Positions 8,190 through 15,891 of a stretch of 64,000 nucleotides of DNA are shown here, in pieces (position 1 is the first letter of the stretch; each line of letters begins with the position of its first letter). The position numbers were made by a program, and so were the translations under genes. Source of the DNA: Microbulbifer taiwanensis (GTDB lineage Bacteria > Pseudomonadota > Gammaproteobacteria > Pseudomonadales > Cellvibrionaceae). The notes under the pieces were generated by a model, which was given only the letters and a program-made list of their open reading frames with translations, was not told where the DNA came from and searched no databases. The DNA lies in the NCBI RefSeq assembly GCF_014904815.1, contig NZ_JACZFR010000026.1, positions 1 to 64,000 on the forward strand, given 5' to 3'.

Positions 8190-9135
8190 TGCTATGGCTC
8201 TCCTCAGTAAAATCCAATAAATACCACTGCTGATTATCTATCTTTCTCATCTTCCTCCTCGAAGACTTGTCGTCGTACAGAAATTGCGGACCGGCGGCAA
8301 CGCGACGGAAACAGAACTTTTCCGGCAGCGTCGAATAGACAGACCTTGGTGGTCTGCAGTTTTTCACCTTACAGCCGGTCTCCCAGCTGTGGAAATAGAT
8401 CCTGTGGATGCCTATCTCCGTCAGTAAAAACTCGACCGTTGCCGCGAGCATGGCTTCCGACCAGTGCCCCAGGTGAGGAGCTATGGCTTTCTCGAAATAT
8501 TCCACCGCCTGTTGCGGTGAGAAAGTCTCGTACCAGCGCCGCCTGCGCGCGCCTGGCCTTGATGCCAGGCACCGTTTCGCGTGCTTGAACAGCCAGGATG
8601 CCTCCCGCAGCCAATCGTTCTGGACCTCTTCGATCAGTGCCGTATCCGACTCCAGGTCCAGGTCGATCCGCGACCAGGCCAGGGTATTGCGCGTCCTGCT
8701 CGTCGGATGGCCGGCGAAATCAAACGGCGAAGCGTCAGCGTCGACTTTCAATTCGCGGTAAACCCTGTCGTGCTCATTGGAAAAGTTCAGCTGCAGAACC
8801 AGGTTGCGCCCCGCCCTCGATGTTTGGTGCCAGCTGCTCCTGCGCTCACTGCCCCAGAGGTCAAGGCTCAGGGTGTAGCAATGGAAATACTCCGGCCAAT
8901 AGCTGGAAAACACTTCCGGACGGGCTATCCCATCACCACAGGATCCCAGTACTTCCCTCACCAGAGGCTTGTCGAGCAGGCGCCGCATATGGCTCTGACG
9001 CAGGGCAGCAACCGGCCTGCCACCAGTACAGTAGTGCCCCAACAGCGTCAGGGCATATTTGTTCTTAAAATAGAAATACTTGGTGCGTCCCTGCGACAGG
9101 CACGCGATGATTTCCTCTGCCAGTTTGACGTCCAT
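8152..9135 (-). CDS. Unrecognised protein encoded directly downstream of rtcB
   Basis: A 327-residue protein starting at ATG 9135 (MDVKLAEEIIACL), 20 bases after the rtcB stop. I do not recognise the family. Visible features are an aromatic N-terminal region (TKYFYFKNKYALTLLGHYC), a central acidic patch (DLDLESDTALIEEVQNDWLR), an Arg-rich segment (RPGARRRRW), and a C-terminal region with HSWETGCKVKNCRPPRS and LPEKFCFRRV. No membrane segment or signal peptide is seen. The tight spacing suggests one operon with RtcB and so a role in RNA repair, RNA handling or its control, but that is inference from position only. Confidence 0.75.
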   Translation of the reverse strand: MDVKLAEEIIACLSQGRTKYFYFKNKYALTLLGHYCTGGRPVAALRQSHMRRLLDKPLVREVLGSCGDGIARPEVFSSYWPEYFHCYTLSLDLWGSERRSSWHQTSRAGRNLVLQLNFSNEHDRVYRELKVDADASPFDFAGHPTSRTRNTLAWSRIDLDLESDTALIEEVQNDWLREASWLFKHAKRCLASRPGARRRRWYETFSPQQAVEYFEKAIAPHLGHWSEAMLAATVEFLLTEIGIHRIYFHSWETGCKVKNCRPPRSVYSTLPEKFCFRRVAAGPQFLYDDKSSRRKMRKIDNQQWYLLDFTEESHSNEKQQTAQSRCA

Positions 9136-9155
9136 GTCTGCTACGCGGCTCCTCT

Positions 9156-10364
9156 CTAACCCTTGATACAAATAACCTGTCGCAGCGTATGCACCACATC
9201 CACCAGATCGGACTGGTTTTGCATGACCCGATCGATATCCTTGTAGGCCGCGGGTATCTCGTCGATCACGCCGCTGTCCTTCCTGCACTGGATACCTCGG
9301 GTCTGCTCCTCCAGGTCCTGGCGGGTGAAACGCTTGCGGGCCGCGGTGCGGCTCATCTTGCGCCCGGCGCCGTGAGCGCAGGAGCAAAATGAATCCGCGT
9401 TGCCGCGGCCGCGCACGATAGACGACTTGGCGCCCATGGAGCCGGGGATAATTCCCAGCTGGTCCCGCTGTGCGCTGATCGCCCCTTTGCGCGTCACGAA
9501 TACATCGCGTCCGAAATGCCGTTCCCGCACCACGTAGTTGTGGTGGCAGTTGATCGCCTCGGACGTCAGGGTGAATTCGGGCAGATGCGCGCGCAGGCAG
9601 CCTAACACCAGTTTCATCATCTCCTGGCGGTTTACCCGCGCGTATTCCTGGGCCCAGTTGACCGCCTCGATATAATCGTCGAAGTGGCCATTGCCCTCGC
9701 TGAAGTAGGCGAGATCCCGGTCCGGCAGATTGTGCATATACCCGGCCATATCCCTGCGTGCCAGCTGGATAAAGTGCTGGCCGATGGCATTGCCGATGCC
9801 GCGACTGCCGGAGTGCAGCATCACCCAGACCGCGTTGCTCTCATCGAGACAGATCTCGATAAAGTGGTTGCCGCTGCCGAGGGTACCCAGCTGGGTCACC
9901 CAGGTCTGCTGCGGCTGGCGCAGCTTTTTCAGCAGTTGCGGATGCTTGTCGAACAACCTGTCCGCTCCGGGAGCAAGATGTTTGCAGGCAGCTTCCCGGG
10001 CGTTAATCATCTTGTGACGACCAAAGCCCACGGGGACTTTCACCTCAATGGCGTCCCGCAGCGACTTCAGGTTGTCCGGCAACTGGTTTGCGCGCAGCGA
10101 TGTACGCACCGCGTTCATGCCGCAGCCGATATCCACCCCCACCGCAGCGGGAATGATCGCACTGACGGTGGGAATCACGGATCCCACGGTGGCCCCCTTG
10201 CCGAGATGCACATCGGGCATGGCCGCCACGTGCGAGTGCACTATCGGCAGCTGGGCAATATTCTTCAATTGTTGCAATGCTGCCGGCTCCACCTCTTCGG
10301 TGTAGATTTTTACCGGGACTGTTCCCGGCGGTGCATTATTGTTCAGTACCATTTTTACAGGCAT
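9156..10364 (-). CDS. rtcB: RtcB, tRNA-splicing/RNA-repair ligase
   Basis: A 402-residue protein of the RtcB family, which joins 2',3'-cyclic phosphate or 3'-phosphate RNA ends to 5'-OH ends using GTP and manganese. Family motifs are clear: MPDVHLGKGATVGSV, GVDIGCGMNAV with the metal-binding Cys, LHSGSRGIGN, and the guanylylation site region SCAHGAGRKMSR with the catalytic His. Length fits the bacterial group. The start is ATG 10364 with an AGGG 7 bases upstream; ATG 10352 is an alternative. No rtcA and no adjacent RtcR regulator are present, although an RtcR-like activator lies 33 kb away. Confidence 0.95.
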   Translation of the reverse strand: MPVKMVLNNNAPPGTVPVKIYTEEVEPAALQQLKNIAQLPIVHSHVAAMPDVHLGKGATVGSVIPTVSAIIPAAVGVDIGCGMNAVRTSLRANQLPDNLKSLRDAIEVKVPVGFGRHKMINAREAACKHLAPGADRLFDKHPQLLKKLRQPQQTWVTQLGTLGSGNHFIEICLDESNAVWVMLHSGSRGIGNAIGQHFIQLARRDMAGYMHNLPDRDLAYFSEGNGHFDDYIEAVNWAQEYARVNRQEMMKLVLGCLRAHLPEFTLTSEAINCHHNYVVRERHFGRDVFVTRKGAISAQRDQLGIIPGSMGAKSSIVRGRGNADSFCSCAHGAGRKMSRTAARKRFTRQDLEEQTRGIQCRKDSGVIDEIPAAYKDIDRVMQNQSDLVDVVHTLRQVICIKG

Positions 10365-10761
10365 AACGAATCCCTGGATTACTCCACGTTTTTATAAAAA
10401 TTGCCTTTCGAGGCCGGAAAAAAGAAAGCCCCGGCATTTGCCAGGGCTTCAGGAAGTTCTGGCTTGAAAGGCGATGTCACCTTTCAAGCGCGAGCACATG
10501 AAAGGCTTTTAGATAAACCGATTTTTTACTGGTTGATAGCGCATTTTATGGCTCCTTTTTCATGTGCTGCCGTAGCTGCGGACTACGGCGAATTGGAGAG
10601 TGATTGAAAGTTGTGGCGAGTCTAAACAGCGCCGACAGAATGTCAACAGAAAATCGTCGATTGACGTATTTTTTATAAAATACCATTCGAAGACTGTCGT
10701 GAAAGGCAGTTGCAGGCACCATATAATTCCGACGCAAGGTTTGCAGTCGATATGGAAGAGC
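10365..10761. promoter_or_regulatory. rtcB/truC divergent intergenic region with nested inverted repeats
   Basis: This 397-base gap holds several palindromes. A GC hairpin lies at about 10427-10452 (AAGCCCCGGCATTTGCCAGG). A perfect 10-base inverted repeat lies at 10462-10471 and 10480-10489 (GCTTGAAAGG with CCTTTCAAGC). An 11-base inverted repeat at 10493-10503 and 10558-10568 (AGCACATGAAA with TTTCATGTGCT) encloses a smaller AACC/GGTT stem. These could be regulator sites for rtcB or a small structured RNA. I found no properly spaced sigma-54 promoter here. Confidence 0.5.
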
Positions 10762-11490
10762 ATGTACCCGGAAATCATCTTTGAAGACGGCTGTCTCGTC
10801 GCGGCCTACAAGCCCGAAGGCTGGCTGGTGCACCGCTCGGATATAGATCCTCGCGAAGAGCGGGTCCTGCTGCAGTTCCTGCGCGACCTGGTCGGCTGCC
10901 ACCTGTACCCCATTCATCGGCTGGACAAACCCACCTCCGGCATCATCGTTTTCGGCAAGAGCGGGGAGATAGCCGCGCAGGTACAGGCGCAGCTGGAGGG
11001 CGAGGAATCGTTAAAAAAATATATCGCCGTCTGCCGAGGCTACTGCCCAGAGGAGGGCGTGATCGACTATCCGCTGCCGCCGGTGGCCGATTTCAAGCAT
11101 CAGCGCAAGCGTCCCAGGGCCGAGCTTCCCCGCCAATCGGCGGTCACCATTTACCGCAGGCTCGACACCATCGAAGTCCCCTACGCCGTAGACCGCTACC
11201 CCACCAGCCGCTACTCCCTCGTGGAAATTCAGCTGGTCACCGGCCGCCGGCACCAGATACGCCGCCACTTCAAGCATATCCACCACCCACTGATCGGTTG
11301 CCCCAAGTACGGCAAGTCAGTGCACAACCGCTTCTTCGCAGAGCACTTTGGCTGCAGCCGCCTGCTGCTGCACGCCCTGCAACTGCAACTGGACCACCCG
11401 GTGACCGGCGAGCGCCTGAATCTGGTCGCGCCGCCGCGGGGCCAGTTTCTCTCCCTGCTGCAGAATTTCGGCTGGCGCCTGCCCGAATAG
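10762..11490 (+). CDS. truC: tRNA pseudouridine(65) synthase TruC
   Basis: A 242-residue RluA-family pseudouridine synthase. The start is ATG 10762, after GGAAG, because the TruC N-terminus begins there (PEIIFEDGCLVAAYKPEGWL, then VHRS). The catalytic motif is HRLDKPTSGI with the conserved Asp, and a C-terminal ITGRRHQIRRH-like segment (VTGRRHQIRRHFKHI) follows. TruC forms pseudouridine 65 in the acceptor stem of some tRNAs. It is divergent from rtcB; whether the shared RNA theme is functional or chance is unclear. Confidence 0.92.
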   Translation: MYPEIIFEDGCLVAAYKPEGWLVHRSDIDPREERVLLQFLRDLVGCHLYPIHRLDKPTSGIIVFGKSGEIAAQVQAQLEGEESLKKYIAVCRGYCPEEGVIDYPLPPVADFKHQRKRPRAELPRQSAVTIYRRLDTIEVPYAVDRYPTSRYSLVEIQLVTGRRHQIRRHFKHIHHPLIGCPKYGKSVHNRFFAEHFGCSRLLLHALQLQLDHPVTGERLNLVAPPRGQFLSLLQNFGWRLPE

Positions 11491-11537
11491 GTCCGCTCGC
11501 ACCCGCCCCCCTCCCGTCACCGGTCGTTTGCACTCCT

Positions 11538-11555
11538 CAATAACAATTGTTATTG
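11538..11555. promoter_or_regulatory. 18-base perfect palindrome upstream of hydroxyproline genes
   Basis: CAATAACAATTGTTATTG is a perfect palindrome ending 31 bases before the dehydratase start and is followed by AT-rich sequence suited to a -10 region. It is a likely operator for a dimeric regulator of the two downstream genes. No regulator gene is adjacent. Confidence 0.55.
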
Positions 11556-11586
11556 TACTCAAAATAATTTTAAGCAGGTAACGATA

Positions 11587-12657
11587 ATGCCGAACAGCAG
11601 CTACCAGCGAATCCTGCAAAGCCGCCGGCTGCCCCCTCGGGAGGACCGGCTGGCGATAGACACCATCGACATGCACACCGGCGGCGAGCCGCTGCGGGTG
11701 ATACTGGACGGTTTTCCCGAAATCAGCGGCAAAGATGTGCTGGATTGCCGCAGCCGGGTGCGCGCGCAGTTCGATCACTTGCGCACCGCACTGATGTGGG
11801 AACCCCGCGGCCACGCGGATATGTACGGCTGCCTGCTGGTGCCACCCAACTCCGCAGAGGCGGACTTCGGGGTCATTTTCCTGCACAACGAGGGCTACAG
11901 CACCATGTGCGGTCACGCGGTGATCGCGCTGGCCACGCTGGCAGTGGAGATGGGCTGGGTGGATACCCGCGGTGCAGGCGAGGAAACAGCGGTGACCATC
12001 GATGCACCCTGTGGCCGCATACACGCCTTCGCCCGGCAGGGCGAAAACGAGCGGGTCGAAAGCGCACGCTTCCTGTGCGTGCCATCATTTGTGCTGGCCC
12101 GGAACCAGCGCGTTTCCGTGCCAGGGCTGGGACAGCTGAACTACGACATCGCCTATGGCGGTGCCTTCTACGCCTATGTGGATGCCGCACAGCTGCCCTT
12201 CTCGCTGAGCGCGGAAAACGCCACTCGGATTATCGATGCCGGGCGCGCAGTAAAGAAGGCGGTAGCGGAACAGGGCCCTGCGATAGAACACCCCTACGAG
12301 ACGGATCTCAGCTTCCTGTACGGCACCATTTTCCTCGACAGCTGCGCCACCGAATCGGCAGACAGTCGCAATGCCTGCGTGTTCGCCGACGGTGAGCTGG
12401 ACAGATCCCCCACCGGTTCCGGCGTAGCCGGGCGCATGGCGCTCCATCACGCCCAGGGCCTATTGCCCGCGGGCAAACCCCTGCGCATCGAGAGCATCCT
12501 GGGCAGTGTCTTTACCGGCAAAGTCGCGGACACCACCCATTACGGCGGGCACCCCGCGGTAATCCCGGAGATACAGGGCTCGGCCAGTATCACCGGGGAG
12601 CACCGGTTTCATATCGACCCGGCAGACCCGTTTAAACACGGTTTTTTTCTGCGCTGA
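11587..12657 (+). CDS. trans-3-hydroxy-L-proline dehydratase (proline racemase family)
   Basis: A 356-residue member of the proline racemase superfamily. The first catalytic position is Cys (STMCGHAVIAL), but the second, Cys in racemases and hydroxyproline epimerases, is Thr (DRSPTGSGVAGR). Cys/Thr pairing marks trans-3-hydroxy-L-proline dehydratases, which yield delta-1-pyrroline-2-carboxylate. The next gene encodes a likely reductase for that product, supporting the call. The start ATG 11587 follows an AGGTAA a few bases upstream and the 18-base palindrome. Confidence 0.88.
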   Translation: MPNSSYQRILQSRRLPPREDRLAIDTIDMHTGGEPLRVILDGFPEISGKDVLDCRSRVRAQFDHLRTALMWEPRGHADMYGCLLVPPNSAEADFGVIFLHNEGYSTMCGHAVIALATLAVEMGWVDTRGAGEETAVTIDAPCGRIHAFARQGENERVESARFLCVPSFVLARNQRVSVPGLGQLNYDIAYGGAFYAYVDAAQLPFSLSAENATRIIDAGRAVKKAVAEQGPAIEHPYETDLSFLYGTIFLDSCATESADSRNACVFADGELDRSPTGSGVAGRMALHHAQGLLPAGKPLRIESILGSVFTGKVADTTHYGGHPAVIPEIQGSASITGEHRFHIDPADPFKHGFFLR

Positions 12658-12674
12658 CCCGATTGAGGAGCTAT

Positions 12675-13649
12675 ATGAAAATGCAGTACCTGGACCACTG
12701 GCAGGTCGCCGAAGCCCTGAACTACCCCCAGCTGATCGAAGGCCTGCGCGCGGCGTTTCGCGAGCAGCAGATCCAGGTTCCCCCACGCCACCACCACCAT
12801 TACACCTATTCGCGCAGGCGCGATGGGGAGAACACCCTGCTGCTGATGCCCGCCTGGGAGGCAGATGGTTACCTGGGAGTAAAGACGGTCGTGGTCGCAC
12901 CGGACAATATCGATGAGCCGTCGATCCAGGGCCAGTACGCCCTCTACGAGGCCGCCACCGGCACCCCCAGAATCATCATGGACGCGGCCGCCCTGACGGC
13001 CCGGCGCACGGCCGCCGCCTCGGCCCTGGCTGCCGACTACCTGGCCCCGGCCGATGCCCGCACGCTGCTGATGGTCGGCACCGGCACCCTGGCCCCGCAA
13101 CTCATTCACGCGCACACCAGCGTGCGCCCGATCGAAAGAATTTTGATCTGGGGCAGAGACCATGGAAAGGCACAGGCACTGGCGCAGTCCCTGCAGTGCG
13201 AGGCCTACGCCACCGAAGCCTGCACCGACCTGGAGAAGAGTGTGCACCGGGCGGATATCGTCAGCTGCGCCACCCTGAGCAAAACCCCGCTGCTGCACGG
13301 CGACTGGTTGCGCCCCGATCAGCATATCGACTTGGTGGGTGCCTACCGCCCGGATATGCGCGAGGCGGACGATACGCTGATCAAACGCGTGGCGCTCTAT
13401 GCCGACGCACTCCCCCAGGCGCTGGCGGAAACCGGGGACCTGGCCATTCCCATCGCCAGCGGCCAGCTCAATCCGGAATCCGTACGCGGCGATCTGCCGA
13501 GCCTGTGCCGCAACCCAGCCCCACTGCCACGGGCGCAGGACAGCATCACCTGTTTCAAGTCCGTGGGCCACGCCCTGGAGGATCTGGTGGCGGCGCGACT
13601 GGTGTACGATAGGCACCGCCACTCGATGGCAGCATCCGGGCCGGATTAA
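12675..13649 (+). CDS. Delta-1-pyrroline-2-carboxylate reductase (ornithine cyclodeaminase family)
   Basis: A 324-residue protein from ATG 12675, with GAGGAG 5 bases upstream (a TTG at 12663 in the same frame is less likely). It belongs to the ornithine cyclodeaminase/mu-crystallin family: substrate-binding GVKTVVVAPDN region, NAD(P)-binding MVGTGTLAPQLI, and the later VGAYRPDMREADD. Together with the dehydratase 17 bases upstream it would turn trans-3-hydroxy-L-proline into L-proline. This two-gene pathway is known from other bacteria; an actual cyclodeaminase function is less likely in this context. Confidence 0.87.
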   Translation: MKMQYLDHWQVAEALNYPQLIEGLRAAFREQQIQVPPRHHHHYTYSRRRDGENTLLLMPAWEADGYLGVKTVVVAPDNIDEPSIQGQYALYEAATGTPRIIMDAAALTARRTAAASALAADYLAPADARTLLMVGTGTLAPQLIHAHTSVRPIERILIWGRDHGKAQALAQSLQCEAYATEACTDLEKSVHRADIVSCATLSKTPLLHGDWLRPDQHIDLVGAYRPDMREADDTLIKRVALYADALPQALAETGDLAIPIASGQLNPESVRGDLPSLCRNPAPLPRAQDSITCFKSVGHALEDLVAARLVYDRHRHSMAASGPD

Positions 13650-13890
13650 AAGTGGGGTGACCCAATCTGGCCGCCCGGCGGAGGCACGGATCCATCTCGA
13701 CATCCGTTAGTGAGACCCCGCCTGCGGTCGTGCTGCGCTTGTACTGCAACTCGAAGGCCTGACGGCACACGAGATTTTCGGCAGCCCGGATGATATAAAG
13801 CGCCGGTGGTCGACGCCCCGGTTTTCCGCCTTCGGCGGCGAGAACTGCGAGTTGAGATCAATCGCCCTTTCACTCTGGGAAGTATCCCTC

Positions 13891-15723
13891 ATGCTCAAAG
13901 TCACTAAGTTTGCAGGCTCCGCCCTCTTCGCCCACTGCCTGATGGCCGTCGCTACCTTTGCGTCCCACTCGGCCCAGAGTGACTCCCAGTTACAGGCGCC
14001 ACTGCCAAAACTGATTCCATGGCAGGGCGCTTCCGAACAACTGATCGTGCGCGAGGGCGACTGGGTGACGCCTGCAGAGGCCAACGACTTCCGCACCACG
14101 CCGAATTACCGGCAGACCCGCGCCTTTATCGATCGCCTGGCCGCGGACAGCGCGGATATCGAGATCATCGAAATCGGCACCTCCACCGGGGGACGGCAGG
14201 TGCAGCTGGTAACCCTGACCGAGGGCGGCAGCGATCCCAGAACAAATGGCAAACCGACCCTGCTGGTGCAGGCGGGTATCCATTCGGGCGAGATCGACGG
14301 CAAGGATGCCAGCCTGATGTTGCTGCGGGATTATGTTAATGGCGACCGGGAGCTGCGCCAGCTGATCGAGCGCACAAACCTGCTGTTGATTCCCATCCTC
14401 AATGTGGACGGCCACGAGCGCGCCGACCTGTATTCACGCATGAATCAACGGGGCCCGGACAACGCCGGCTGGCGGACCAACGGCAACAACCTGAACCTGA
14501 ACCGCGACTACGCCAAGCTCGACACACCGGAGATGCGCGCGGTAATGGGCGTGATCAACGCGTACAAACCCAGCCTCTACCTGGATATCCATGTCACCGA
14601 TGGTGAGGACTACCAGTACGATATCACCTACGGCTACAACGGTTCCTTCGCCACCGATTCACCGGCCAGCACAAAGTGGCTGGAAACCCGCCTGCAGAAG
14701 GACCTGGACTCAGCCCTGACCGCCAGTGGCCATATCCCGGGCCCGCTGGTGTTCGGTGTGAACCGACAGGACTTTGCCGAGGGTATCAACCACTGGACGG
14801 CCCCGCCCCGCTTCTCCAACGGTCTCGGCGACCTGCGCCACACCCCCACGGTGCTGGTGGAGAACCACTCGCTAAAACCCTATCGCCAGCGGGTACTGGG
14901 AACCTATGTATTGATCGACGCGGCCCTCAAAGCGCTGGCCGAGGACGGAGACAGGCTCAGCCAGGCCATTGCCGACGATCAGAAGCGCCGCCCGCAAAAC
15001 CAGGTACTCGCCTGGGCAACCAACAAGAAGCCCGACCTCTCGGTATTTGCGCAGAAGCCCTTCAAGGGCATCGCCTACCGGAAGGAAAAGAACCCCATCA
15101 GCGGCACCGAGCAGGTGGCCTGGCTCGGCGAGGCCCTGGATTACCCTTCCCTCCCCGTATTCGTCGATAACGTAAAAGCGGTGGAGGTACGAGTGCCCGA
15201 GGCCTTCTACCTGCCGAAAAATGAGACACTGGTGCTGGAGCGACTGCAAGCACACGGTATCGAGATTACCGAACCGCGGCGCAGGGCGGCCGCACTGACC
15301 CGCTTCAAAGTCGACAAGCACGAGTTCGCCGAAAGCCCTTTCGAAGGCCACTTCCGGGTCAAGGGAGAATTCGAGGAGGAGCAGATCGAGGCTCCGCTCG
15401 ATGGCTATGCCAAAATCAGCACCGACCAGCCATTGGGCAGCCTGGCGGTGGCCCTGCTGGACCCGCGCGGGCCCGACTCCTTCTTCCAGTGGGGGTTCTT
15501 TAACCGGATTTTCCAGCGCACCGAGTACTACGAGCCCTACGCGCTGGTGCCACTGGCGCAACAAATGCTGCAACGGGATCCGGCATTAAAAAAGGAATTT
15601 GAACAGCGCCTGCAGGACAAGGCGTTCGCCGAGGATCCGAAGGCGCGCCTGGACTTTTTCTACCAGCGCAGCCCTTACTACGACCAGGTCTACCTGATGT
15701 ATCCGGTGCTGATGGAGTATTGA
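13891..15723 (+). CDS. Exported M14-family metallocarboxypeptidase
   Basis: A 610-residue protein from ATG 13891 (GGGAAG upstream), followed by a signal peptide (to about residue 29). The peptidase domain carries the zinc motif AGIHSGEIDGKD (HxxE), the substrate-binding stretch NLNLNRDYAKLDTPEM, the third zinc His in YLDIHVTDG, and the likely catalytic Glu in VLVENHSLK. About 250 residues of beta-rich C-terminal region follow. It probably trims peptides in the periplasm or outside the cell. Such proteins are common in polymer-degrading marine bacteria. It stands as a single gene. Confidence 0.88.
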   Translation: MLKVTKFAGSALFAHCLMAVATFASHSAQSDSQLQAPLPKLIPWQGASEQLIVREGDWVTPAEANDFRTTPNYRQTRAFIDRLAADSADIEIIEIGTSTGGRQVQLVTLTEGGSDPRTNGKPTLLVQAGIHSGEIDGKDASLMLLRDYVNGDRELRQLIERTNLLLIPILNVDGHERADLYSRMNQRGPDNAGWRTNGNNLNLNRDYAKLDTPEMRAVMGVINAYKPSLYLDIHVTDGEDYQYDITYGYNGSFATDSPASTKWLETRLQKDLDSALTASGHIPGPLVFGVNRQDFAEGINHWTAPPRFSNGLGDLRHTPTVLVENHSLKPYRQRVLGTYVLIDAALKALAEDGDRLSQAIADDQKRRPQNQVLAWATNKKPDLSVFAQKPFKGIAYRKEKNPISGTEQVAWLGEALDYPSLPVFVDNVKAVEVRVPEAFYLPKNETLVLERLQAHGIEITEPRRRAAALTRFKVDKHEFAESPFEGHFRVKGEFEEEQIEAPLDGYAKISTDQPLGSLAVALLDPRGPDSFFQWGFFNRIFQRTEYYEPYALVPLAQQMLQRDPALKKEFEQRLQDKAFAEDPKARLDFFYQRSPYYDQVYLMYPVLMEY

Positions 15724-15783
15724 GCCGCACGGTTTTCGAATGCCCGCTGAAGGGCACCCCTAAATAGCCATTTGAACCGGTCC

Positions 15784-15860
15784 CGTAGGGTGCGCCGTGC
15801 GCACCACATCAGAGCTGATGCGGACTGCCGAGCCTTTCGGTGCGCACGGCGCACCCTACG
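15784..15860. repeat. Palindromic intergenic repeat, GTAGGGTGCGCC family, copy 4
   Basis: Arms at about 15784-15805 and 15838-15860, in the gap between the convergent M14 peptidase and E1 dehydrogenase genes. Left arm and loop start match copy 3. Here neither arm provides a stop codon. Confidence 0.9.
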
Positions 15861-15891
15861 ATCGCGATTAGTAAAGGGCCCTAACCCGTAT

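Noticed and set aside
9156-10600. Sigma-54 promoter upstream of rtcB
   Set aside because: The best candidate (CTGGCAAATGCCGGGGC on the minus strand) has GG and GC one base too far apart and lacks the rest of the -12 element.
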